From contig MU839104.1 in assembly GCA_030685235.1 (NCBI GenBank), positions 372,001 through 436,000 of the forward strand: DNA of 64,000 nt, written 5' to 3'. The notes beneath the pieces are model-generated. The model saw only the letters and a program-made list of their open reading frames with translations, was not told the origin of the DNA and ran no database searches. This DNA is from Copromyces sp. CBS 386.78 (lineage: Eukaryota > Ascomycota > Sordariomycetes > Sordariales > Sordariaceae). This document shows positions 50,352 to 60,858 of this stretch, piece by piece (positions within the stretch are counted from its first letter, which is position 1; each line of letters opens with the position of its first letter). Both the position numbers and the translations under genes were made by a program.

Positions 50352-51477
50352 CCGCTAACCCGCAGAGACCCGCCGCAACCCCGGGGTGGGCAGAGAGTTG
50401 AAGTGGGAAGGTGCAGTGACGTGACTTGTTGGGGCTTCTTCAGTTTCCGTAACAGTGACACTGAAGCGGAAAGAAATGGTTGGGATGGTAGGACAGCATG
50501 ATTATCCATCAGCAGCAAACAAAGTTATCGTCGGCAGTCGGATGTGCCTTGTGACTTGGAAGCACTTGAGAAGCTGAGATGTTATGAGATGTCAGCAGAA
50601 CACAGATGAGGCACAGTTCCGTCTGTATGTCTCTGTGACGGAGGTGATGTGCCTGATGTGCATACATGAGAAGACGAGCCGGACATATGGATGAGATGAG
50701 CTGACATTTCACATTTGGCATTTGGCATTTGAGACGCGCACCAATCCCATCAAGATCAACCCTTCCATCGATCCCAATGAAGGGGTGAAGAAGAGCTGCT
50801 GCGGTCGGATTGATTAAGATTGAACCCAAATGAGTTCGGTAGGGGAAGAAGACATCCACCGGCAAAACGTGGGGTTCAAGTTGGGACACCTCTTTCCATT
50901 CCCGTCCTCTTTGTGACTTGTGCCGTCGGCTACTTTGAGCCTCGGCTCGAGGGGTAAACGGGGCCCCAGTCGCAGTCGGTCCCGTCACTCGGACAAGCGC
51001 ATCCACTTTTTTTTGTGTTCGTTGTACCTTCTGTCCTCTCAATTACGTAGCTTACGGCGCATGCTCGGCCTCTCATATCATTACCAGCGGTCCAGACAGT
51101 GAACTGCCCCATGTTTTTTTGGGGGTTCTCCCAATCCAATCCCAGTTGAACGGGCAAGTTGGAGAAGCGGAAAAGAGACGGGGATGGATGGAAGAACGTG
51201 CGGGCGTCGGGCGGAAAAGTCGCCGCGAACGCGGGTACACAGACACAAGGTACATAGGATGGAATGAGAACAGACGACAGGTACCACGACTGCGGAATCA
51301 AAGCAACCAGCCAGCAAGCATCATGAAAACCACGATCATGGGATCTGATCTGAACAAACAGATGTGACATTTGGTCGAAGACATGGTAAGTAGAGAATAC
51401 CGTAGGTTCTTTTTTGGTATCTACAAGTGTGGGGTAGCATTGGCGAGATCTATATGTTCCAGCATTTGCAGACAAAG

Positions 51478-51483
51478 CCTCGG
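51478..51483. promoter_or_regulatory. CCTCGG core motif upstream of carnitine acetyltransferase
   Basis: CCTCGG lies ~435 bp before the first ATG. It equals the FarA/FarB core described for fatty-acid utilisation genes in related fungi. A single hexamer is weak support, though the gene is a plausible target. Confidence 0.3.
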
Positions 51484-51915
51484 CCTGCAAAAGTATACCC
51501 TCAAGGTACCCTCCGTTACAATAAGTCCGCCGGCCAAGGTTTCATGTCGGTAGTGGAAAGTCTCCCGTGCCCCGTCTTGTTGCCCCGTCTCTCCATTGAC
51601 AACCACCATTTCCCTGGCCACCTTCCGCCGAGTAAATAATATCCACGAGATAGGTCCAAAAGTGTCCATTTGTTCCGAGCTACTGAGTCGTTGTCGGCAG
51701 CACCCTTCAAGGTGTACATCATACCCACCGCCTCCCCCGTCTACCCCGTCTTGCGACTCGCCTCGCCTGCCTCCCGCGTCTGCCTCACTGCCCGGCTTTC
51801 TCTTAATTTTCCTTTTTCCGCTTCCCGTTTTCCGTTCCCAGTCTGCACTGCTTGTTACTTTTTCTTTCCTCTTCTTCTTCTTCCTAGCTCCACCGTCGTC
51901 CGTGGCTATTGAGTA

Positions 51916-53988
51916 ATGTTGGCTTCCATTGTACGATCTGAGGCTCGGTCTACTACGCTTAGACACCTCTTTAGACAACCAACTTCCGCTGCTATTTCCC
52001 CTCTTAACGTAAGTCATGGACCGTCTCCCTTCCATGTTGCCGCACACGCGACTGACTGAGTCTCTTTTCCTGCTCTTCAGAGAATCTTCGCCATGGCGCA
52101 AACAAGGAAGAACAGCTCCCTCCCCGCCGGCTATGTCGAGGACAAGTCCAAGGGCCCCATGCTCCGCTTCCAGGAGTCTCTCCCCCGTCTGCCCGTCCCT
52201 ACCCTCGAGGAGACGGCTGCCCGCTACTACCAGTCCTTGAAGCCCCTTCTCAGCCCCCAGGAGCTCGAGAGCAGCAAGAAGGCCATTGAGGCTTTCATTG
52301 CCCCCAATGGTCCTGGTCGCAAGCTCCAGGAGAAGCTCGTCGCTCGTCGCGAGGACCCCAAGCACAAGAACTGGATCTACGAGTGGTGGAACGATGCGGC
52401 CTACCTCTCCTACCGCGACCCCGTGGTCCCCTACGTCAGCTACTTCTACTCCCACCGCGATGACCGCCGCCGCCGCGACCCTGCCAAGCGCGCCGCTGCC
52501 ATCACCACCGCCGCTCTCGAGTTCAAGAAGATGGTCGACCAGGGCACTCTCGAGCCCGAGTACATGAAGAAGCTCCCCGTCTGCATGGACTCTTACAAGT
52601 GGATGTTCAACGCCAGCCGCGTTGCTGCCAAGCCCGCCGACTACCCCGTCAAGTTCAGCGCCGATGAGCACAAGTACATCCTTGCCATCCGCAAGAACCA
52701 GTTCTACAAGATCTACCACGAGGTTGGTGGCAAGCAGCTCAACACCACTGAGCTCGAGCAGGCCTTCAAGCGTGTCTACGAGCTCGCCGCCTCGCGCGCC
52801 CCCGCCGTTGGTGCTCTCACCTCCGAGAACCGCGACGTCTGGACCGACGCCCGCGCCACTCTCCTCTCCGCCGACCCCAAGAACGTCAAGGCTCTCGAGG
52901 CCATTGAGGCTTCTTCCTTTGTCGTCTGCCTCGACGATGCCGCCCCCGTCACCCTCGAGGAGCGCGCCCACCAGTACTGGCACGGTGATGGCCAGAACCG
53001 CTGGTATGACAAGCCTCTCCAGTTCATCATCAACGACAACGGCACCTCCGGTTTCATGGGCGAGCACAGCATGATGGACGGCACGCCCACCCACCGCCTC
53101 AACGACTTCGTCAACGACGTCATCTTCAACAACAAGCTCGATTTCTCCGACCCCTCGGTGCGCTCGAACCTGCCCGAGCCCGAGGCCGTCAAGTTCACCG
53201 TCACTAAGGAGGTCCAGGCCGAGATTGACCGCGCCATCACCGACTTCACCAACGTCATCGGCCAGCACCAGCTCGCCGTGCAGGCCTACCAGGGCTACGG
53301 CAAGGGCCTGATCAAGAAGTTCAAGTGCTCCCCCGATGCCTTCGTGCAGATGATCATCCAGCTCGCCTACTACAAGATGTACGGCAAGAACCGCCCGACT
53401 TACGAGTCGGCCGCCACCCGCCGCTTCCAGCAGGGTCGCACTGAGACGTGCCGCTCCGTCAGCGAGGCCAGCGTGGCCTTCTGCAAGGCCGCCAACGATG
53501 CCTCTGTTGACGACAAGACCAAGGTCGAGCTCTTCCGCAAGGCTATCGACTCCCACCTCGAGTACATCTCTGCCGCCTCTGACGGCAAGGGTGTTGACCG
53601 TCACCTGTTCGGCCTCAAGCGTCTGCTCGAGCCCGGCCAGGAGGTCCCCGCTCTCTACCAGGATCCCGCTTACGGCTACTCCAGCTCGTGGTACCTGTCT
53701 ACCTCCCAGCTGTCTTCCGAGTTCTTCAACGGATACGGATGGAGCCAGGTTATCGACCAGGGATTCGGTATTGCTTATATGATTAACGAGAACAGGTTTG
53801 TTTCTACCCTTTCCCCCGTTGCAGTAGCTGACATTGTGCTAACCAAACTGTGTGTAAACAGCCTCAACTTCAACATCGTCTCCAAGGGCCTCGGCTCCGA
53901 CAGGATGAGCTACTACCTCAACGAGGCCGCCAACGACCTCCGCGATCTCCTCACCCCCACTCTCGAGGCTCCCAAGTCCAAGATCTAA
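51916..53988 (+). CDS. Carnitine O-acetyltransferase
   Basis: Exons 51916-52008, 52081-53795 and 53862-53988; 644 residues. It transfers acetyl groups between CoA and carnitine so that acetyl units can pass between peroxisomes and mitochondria, needed for growth on acetate and fatty acids. Motifs: RLPVPTLEETAARYYQSLKP (N-terminal choline/carnitine acyltransferase signature), catalytic His in GFMGEHSMMDGTPTHR (~360), the CoA-binding segment GKGLIKKFKCSPDAFVQMII, and STSQLSSEFFNGYGWSQVID. The first 31 residues are Arg/Ser-rich without acids after E9 and look mitochondrial. A second ATG (52093, context CGCCATGGCG) follows directly after intron 1 and would give a form without it; the C-terminus SKI fits a relaxed peroxisomal PTS1. 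Intron 2 is 66 nt, without in-frame stops. Codon bias is very strong, indicating high expression. Confidence 0.95.
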
Positions 53989-54939
53989 GCTATAGGCTTT
54001 GACAGGATAGGTGAAGAGAAGTAGAAGAGGCATGAAAGGACATGAAAGAATTTTTGCATAAGGTAAAAAAGACGCATAGAACCCGCAAAGCGGGAGGCGG
54101 ATGGATATATCCGGAAGAAGGAAGGAAGAAGAAGAAGAAGACGGAGAAGAAGAAGGAAGAAGAAAGAAGGAACAGTAGCATGCATGCTGTACCAGTCCAT
54201 TTCGAGCTATATTATGTTTCTTATCGTTTATACCATCTGTATTTACATCTAGCTAAGGTGGTTTTTTTTTTTTTTTTTTGGGTAACTGGCATATCTGAAG
54301 AAGTTTGCATCAAGTTGTTTTTGTTCAAACATTGTCCTATGATGGATGTGATTGAGTTTGGTGGTAGAACCCTGTCGGGAATGTTCAGCCGGGTGAGGTG
54401 TGGTTTAATCTTTTTTACAACCTATTCACAAATCACAAGCTTGACAGACTCGTAACAGCCTCTTAACAACGCTGTATAAAGCTCTTGACAACTTCTTAAC
54501 AACCTGTTCACAACCTCTAATAGTCTCTTGACAAACTCTTGATAACTTTTTCAAAACCTGTTCACAACCTCTAATAGTCTCTTGACAAACTCTTGATAAC
54601 TTTTTCAAAACCTGTTGACAGCCTGTTAGCATTCTCCTCAGAGTCTTTCGACAACCTCAGCTAGCTCTTTACAACCGTTGCACAAAGAGTTTACCAACTG
54701 TTCACTAACCTGTCAACTCACTATCACGCGACTGCAACCCGCTTCTCGGATTAATGAGCAAGAAGAAAAAGTTGTCAATGAATTCTTTCTAACCACCTGC
54801 TAATAATCAATAACCAATGACTACCGCCTTTCGCTCAGCTCAACTACATTCATTCTTCTTCATCCCCATAACATTTGCCATACGCTGTACAGCTCTTTCC
54901 ATCCAACCCCCATACACAAACCCCCCCAATCCATACCAC
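53989..54939. other. Convergent 3' region with repeats
   Basis: About 950 bp between the acetyltransferase and BRO1 stop codons. It contains a purine-rich stretch (54116-54170), a T17-18 run near 54260-54278, and the minisatellite described separately. Confidence 0.6.
54430..54690. repeat. Minisatellite, 54-bp unit made of shorter CTTGACAACCT-like motifs
   Basis: Two perfect 54-bp copies lie at 54501-54554 and 54555-54608 (each starting AACCTGTTCACAACCTCTAA), with a diverged continuation after 54609. The wider region is built of degenerate 10-18-bp motifs with the shared core TTNACAACCT (CTTGACAACTT, CTTAACAACCT, GTTCACAACCT, TTCGACAACCT). It lies in the convergent 3' region and is not part of either coding sequence. 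Confidence 0.8.
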
Positions 54940-57900
54940 TCACTTCCAAGCACTCAACCCAGCCCAAGGATCCCCTCCTTGTTGCTGCTGCTGATACTGC
55001 TGCTGTTGCTGCGGCGGTTGTCCCCACCCCTGCTGCCCCTGCGGCCCCTGCTGCGCCGACCCAGGCCTTCCAATGCCCGGGTTACCCATCCCCGCGTAAT
55101 ACTCGTTCCCACCATAATGCACCGTCTGCTGCGGCCCCAGCGGCGGGGGGCCCGGAGGCGGCGGAGGAGGGACGAATCCTGGCGGGACGTAGCCTCCTGC
55201 CTGCGCTTGCTGCGGCGGTTGACCAGGTTGTCCACCCTGAGGATTCAGCGCCGAGGGGTTACCGTACGTCGTCAGGCTGTAAGGACGAGACTGGGCGAAG
55301 GAGGTTTGCGTCGGCGGCGGAGAGGCGGGGTGCCGGCCGGGACCGATGTTGAAGCTGGTTTGGTTAGGTGGTGGGGACGCGGGGCCCGGGATGCGGCCGA
55401 GGGAGCTGGGGTTGTATTGTTGGTATGGCCCTTGTTGTTGGCCCGGATTGTGGGCGATTTGCGTAGCTGGCGGCGAGGCGGGATACTGGGTGGAAAAGTT
55501 GGCCTTTTGGTAAGCGGACAGTGGTGTGTTGGAGACGGCTGCCGGAGCGAAGGATAAGGGAGCGGGTGTAGGTCGGCCTCCTGATCCCGATGAGGGCTTG
55601 GGGGAGGTCGGTGATGGGTCCATGGATATACGCTCCATGAGGCTCCTCAACCGCTCTTGTTCCAGCGCGGCGTGGGAGCTCTTGTTGGCAGCCCGGTCCT
55701 GCTCGATCTGGTTGAGAAGCTGGGCACCCTCCGCTCTACGGTTGTTGACGAAAGCCTCTACGTTCTTCTCCAGGCTCTCGGCCTCTTGTCGCATATCCTT
55801 GTACCAGTTCTTAGCACTTTGCAGACCCGCCTCAAGGTCCAGGAACTCTTGGTAGGCACGCTTGTACTTGTTGATAACGGAGGCGCGCGATCTTTGTACC
55901 GACTCGTATCGGCTTTGGTCGGCACGGACTCGCTTGTCCTGAAGGAGATTGTTGAATGTCACTGTAAGCTCCCTCATAAGAGCAGCCTGCTTGTGTGAGG
56001 CTTGCACGAGGCGGTTCTGATGAGGCCTGAACTTCTCCAGTTCCTGCTGGAAGAGTTGCTGCTCATAGTTCGCAATCGACTTCTTGTTGAGAATAAGAAT
56101 CTGCGAGATATCGTCGCTATGTGCCTGTTGCTATGTCAGCTCTCGACCAACCACACACAACTCTTCCACGGTGGTCAACTTACCTTTTGCTTCAGATCCT
56201 GTAGTACCTGCAAACGCTCCTTCTTCACCAAGCTGAGCTTCTTCAGAATATCCTCCACCTTTTGGATCTGCTCAACCACACTCGGGCCACCGTCATCGAA
56301 ATCGGCATCCAAGAGATTAGGCTCGACGGTGGCGGGGCTATTCGGGTTTGACTTTCGCAACTTCTTGACTGCTCTCTGGAACAACTCGTCGATCTCTCCA
56401 TGCGACGCGGCCTGGCGCATCTCGTCCAGCTCGTTTTCGTTGGCTCTGAGCTTCGTCGCAAGTTGCCCATCGCTCTTCGCCGCCACTTCCAAAGCCTCCC
56501 GATATCTCCGAATGTCGGTTCTAAGCGTAGTAGTCAACCTTGAGCTCGGCTGCTGTGTCCATTCCGCGTCGTACTTGGACCGCATCTTTTCACACACGCT
56601 TTCCTCCATATCCAACTGCCTATTGCTCTTATCCAGTATCGTCGAAATGGCCTGCTTCTCAGTATGAAGATATTCGAAGATCTTGTGGGGGTTTTCATGA
56701 TCCGCGACATCCACACACCACGTCCTGAAATCCTCGTCGGGAAGGATATCCTGGTCGAATCCTCCTTTCAAAACCTGAAGAGCGCCTGGAAGCCTGAGAT
56801 AATCCAGACTAGCCGCCATCTCGCTGTTTGCGGTCTCTACCCTCTCCGTCTCCGCTCTCACCAGCTTGGCCTTCTCTTCATCGTACAAGCTAGCCGATTC
56901 GGTGACGGCAAGAGGCACAATCTTTGCGAACAGATCGGGGCCAGTAATCCGTTGAATATCCTGGCCGGCATATAGCTCGCTAACGGGAATCGGTTTCGCA
57001 GCCGGCAGCTTGGGGACCGGCGTAACGCTGGCCTCCGCAGGTACGGGTTGATGGTAGATCATGTCGTTTTCCTTGTTGAGTTCCTCCAGCTTCTCCTTGA
57101 CAGTTGCAAGGTGTCTCTTGGTCGCATCTGCCAGAATGTGCCCGCAGTCGGAGGTCAGATTTGAGTTCGGAGGCACTGAGCTAGGGAAACTGTGTGCCAT
57201 CTTGTTCGCTTCCTTGGCAAGGTTCTGGGCAATCTCGAGACGCGCAATGGCTACACCATACGAGTTGGCGTCCTCGTCAGCAAGGGCTTGGTAGTACTGG
57301 GCCAGCGAGTTCATGAAGTTGAGCTTGATCTGTTTTCTCTTTGTCAGTTTTGCCCTCCGATCCGCACACTTTTTCAACCGGACTCAGGGCCAACACAACA
57401 TACCTGTACCATAGACAGCCAAACTTTCTCGAAGATGGCTTTGGTGACGTTTTCCTGAACGCCCTCAACAGCCTGGGCGTAGAGAGCAGCTGCCTGGCTA
57501 GACAACTTGGCGAGCAGACCATTCTTCTTCTGATCAGCAATCTGCTTCTCAAGGAAGACCTCCTGCGCCTGGGCCAGCATGATACTGATCAGTGTCTTGA
57601 CCGTTTCCCTGCTCAGATCCGAAGAGGGCGCGTGGAGGAAGTTCTCATTGATGTAGGTGAACATGCCGGCCGATGCCTGGAACGAATGGTATGCCGTCTT
57701 GAGTCCCGCCTCCTCGGTTCGCAATTGGTGTGCCGCATGGCAGGATAGAACGGCGGAGATGTTGAAGATGATGGAGGCCTTTTCAAAAGCGAGCGAGTGT
57801 TGCGCTGTGGGCTTGTGGGTGAAAGCGTCGAACCTACAGAATCAGCAGATGGTTAGAACCAAAGTGTCCCTCCCGCATTTGTTCAACCGTGCTGGGAGAG

Positions 57901-58186
57901 GATAATACCATGTAAATGAGATCTTGATGTTCTTCTCGTCCACCGGAAATCTCAGGTCCAAAAGTTCGAGCTGGCCATAGTAGCGATAGAGCAGGTCCCT
58001 TCCGGACGTGCTGTCCTTCCCGGCGCCTCGCATATCCTGGCGTAACCTGTTCAGGGTCGCGCATTCTTCGGCATAGCGCTCCGGGTCATCGCCGTACGTG
58101 TTCTGGATGTAGTTCTTGAGGGGAGCAACCCAGTCGATCTCGTTTGTGGCCTTGAGAGGCACCGAGACCATGGGCGCCTGCACCAT
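54940..58186 (-). CDS. bro1: BRO1-domain ESCRT-associated protein (Bro1/Vps31)
   Basis: Minus strand, exons 58186-57909, 57833-57404, 57329-56184 and 56124-54940; 1012 residues. Bro1 binds ESCRT-III (Snf7) on endosomes and recruits the Doa4 deubiquitinase during multivesicular body formation; in Aspergillus and Neurospora relatives the Bro1-family paralogue PalC acts in pH signalling instead. The BRO1 domain occupies ~1-390 (MVQAPMVSVPLKATNEIDWV; YGQLELLDLRFPVDEKNIK; WFDAFTHKPTAQHSLAFEKA; SIIFNISAVLS). The V-shaped helical domain follows (~400-740), then a Pro/Gln-rich tail with PPGFVPPPPPPGPPP and polyglutamine near the end. Length and domain order match fungal Bro1 and not PalC or the shorter Alx forms. 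The start matches the expected family N-terminus. Convergent with the acetyltransferase gene. Confidence 0.95.
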
Positions 58187-60858
58187 GTTGGGCGATTGTG
58201 GGCGCGGCTGGATGGCGATTGGGCGTCTCGGTTCGGTAAAAACGACTCTCGAATGGGATTCGGGAATGCGGGGACAAGACAAGACGGAAGTCCCGGTCCT
58301 GCGACTTGGAATCCAATGTCTTGTGGTCGTCGTGTTGTTCCGTCCTCGTGGCGAATGATGCTTTCCCAAAGCCTGCTTCTGTTGTCGATGCTATGTGGCA
58401 CACTGGGGGAAAAGGCGGAATTGGTCGGTCGACAACAAGTTGCGAGAGGAAGAGTTGCGTGTACGTGTAAGCTTCGGGTAACAGCCCAGCTTGTGTCGTC
58501 AGAGCTCGCGTGCGGCGGAGGGGTACCTGGTACTTTGCGGACGGCGGTTGCCCTGCTCTGAACCCTGCTGTGTTGATGAACGTTGGTGGTGGCCTGGCCG
58601 TGCTGTGAAGTCGAGAACCACGGTGTGGACTTTTTCACTTTCTTGGAGAGAGGGGGAGACCCGGGGAACTGGTGAGGTGCAGCAGGCGAACTTTTTGCTT
58701 GGGCCTCCAAAGGTGGCCGGGTGGCTTGATCACTAGCGACAACAACAGTTGACAAAAGGCGTTGTTGCATGTAATGGAACAAATCCAATATTATTTAAGG
58801 CCAACTTATTCCATGGGCGGCACCTCCAGGCCCTGTTATATGTTATAAGTATACCGTTCGACATCGATTGGCGGGCAGCAATGGGCGTGATAGGGCACCT
58901 ACGGAGACGATCCCGTATAGCTTCAACGTCCCCTGTCACCGGCCGGGAATTTTCCAGCTGTGATTCAGACCTGCATATTTCTCTGATTCTGAAGAAGGAG
59001 AGATCAATGTGAAAGTGACAAGCATATGAGCTACAGTTGAAGCGAATTTTAAGTTTGCTTCATCAAAAAGCCAAGTGGAAATCGAACGAAGAAAAAAGAG
59101 GCAAAGTCAAGAGATGGAGTCCCATCTCCAACCTGGAAGTTAGCCGCCGGCTGCAGATCGCTTCAGGCATCTTCCTCACATGATCAGAGGAGGGAAAGCG
59201 GCTCCATTATAAGACCAGGGACCTTCAACACCATCCCGTCCATCTTTCCGCACCTTCTCAGTCCCTATCATCCTTCGAATGGACGGTGGTACTTCAAAGC
59301 TCTGTGTAATCAATTATCAGGTTGTCCTGGTCCCAATCCTCCACCCAATGATTCGGGTACCCGTACAGATACAAGTGGAAGCCGGCGGCTAAGGACGCCC
59401 ACTATTTGTTAGTGGGCCCCAACGGCCGAACCCCCTACCCCTCTTTTCACCTCTGGATTAGACGCGCTTCCGCCAACTTTTCTTTATTGTGAAGACAGAC
59501 GAGTCCAACTTGTGGAAAGAAACCACTCACTTCCACATAAACGCGAGAAGTCAGAGTTCAAGAGAGTCAACTTTAACCGAACCTCATCTCTGTTCGTGTG
59601 TGATAACGCAAGACAGCCGCATTCAACGGATGTGAAGAGAGCCCAGAGTGAAGAACCCCGCTGTGGGGGGCTTCCTCTGTTCACTATCACATCACATCTT
59701 GCAGCTGGCGATCGACAGGTCGCGAAAACAGCCCTCGCAACCTTTGGGTCCATACCATCCAGGAAAGGGTATCCGCCCCTCTCATTGTCCCTTTCGTTGC
59801 CTCAGGTCAACCAAGATCATCCAGCCTCGGTAGTACTGCCCGTGCCTTCTCGGATATCAAGATTAGGAACTGACTTGGAACTGAAAGACCAACATAGTAT
59901 CTACGAATCATCATCATTTTAAACATACGAAGAAAGAAAAGACCGGGAGACGCTTCACATCTTTTACCTCAAGTACGGCGGTACTCATTCAGACATGCTC
60001 CCGGCCAGTAACCGCAACCATACTTTAAACCCATAACCACCCCCATCCCCGTCAGAGGGTTGCTTCATGATATAATTGGTCGATAACCCTTTCTCGCACT
60101 CTCTCCAGAAGCGCTCAATGGATGGTACTGGATGGTGCTTCCGGGGATGAGGCTTGCATGAAGCATCCTTTCAAAGAAATATGATTTCGGACACTGTGAC
60201 CCTTCCTTGCTCCTCTGTCGTCAAGTGGTAGAAGAAAGAATGGTGGTGAAAACAAGGTGCGGCGAGGGCGGCGCGCGCCTCGACGGAGACGGATGTGCGG
60301 CCAAAACTGCGGCCAGCGGCAAGCGCCGAGTGTCGTGCGTTTTAGAAAGTTGCATCATTTTGCCCATGAACGAATGGAAAAGAAAGTGTACCTGGCCTTG
60401 GCCACCTTGATATCCACTGTGACTCAGATTAGATTCATGAAAAGCAAGATCAAAGGAAGCGCTGATATGAATGTGGGTCGCTGTGATCATGTGAGAGAAG
60501 CGCCGAGACTGGGTCAGTGGGTGAGGTTATTCACACTTCACAGTCTTCGTTTACGCGAGGCTTCATGTTTCCCTTCGTATCATTTCCGTCCTCAACAACT
60601 TAGTTAACAAGCTTGTACATCGGTTTTCGTTTGTAAAAGCTTTATCAACGTATCCAAGACAGAGTGCTTGTAGTTGTGCGTGTTTCCTTCGAATGCCTCG
60701 CTGAAGATTGCTTGTTTCAACATGCTAAAAGATACAGTGACAAAAGTAGCCGGCCTATGCCTTATATCCAATTCTGCTTCGGCCCCATCCATTTTGTGGA
60801 TGGCGGTTACCATATCGTCATCATATTCCAACATCAACTATGATGGGCCACGATCGTC
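58187..60858. other. BRO1 upstream region and 3' region of the Far-type regulator
   Basis: About 2.7 kb. The several open frames directly upstream of BRO1 are GC-rich leader sequence. A perfect 13-bp inverted repeat (TTAGCCGCCGGCT at 59140-59152 and its complement at 59380-59392) is present. A minus-strand frame of 77 codons (60837-60604) lies just after the Far-type stop codon. No gene is otherwise supported. Confidence 0.5.

Larger units (their letters stand above)
49524..51915. other. Intergenic region with carnitine acetyltransferase promoter
   Basis: About 2.4 kb. It holds a possible small minus-strand gene (50043-50351), a CCTCGG motif at 51478, and a long CT-rich leader from about 51700 to 51915 typical of strongly expressed genes. 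A large minus-strand frame that runs from here into the acetyltransferase gene is a shadow of that gene's codon bias. Confidence 0.5.

Noticed and set aside
51421..53604. 727-codon minus-strand open frame opposite carnitine acetyltransferase
   Set aside because: It is a mirror of the very strong C-ending codon bias of the real gene; its text is Leu/Gly/Val/Glu monotony with no domain.
57760..57800. Suspected one-base frameshift in BRO1 at the FEKASIIFN block
   Set aside because: Recounting the homopolymer and exon lengths (278 + 430 nt, a multiple of three) shows that the frame is intact across FAFEKASIIFN.
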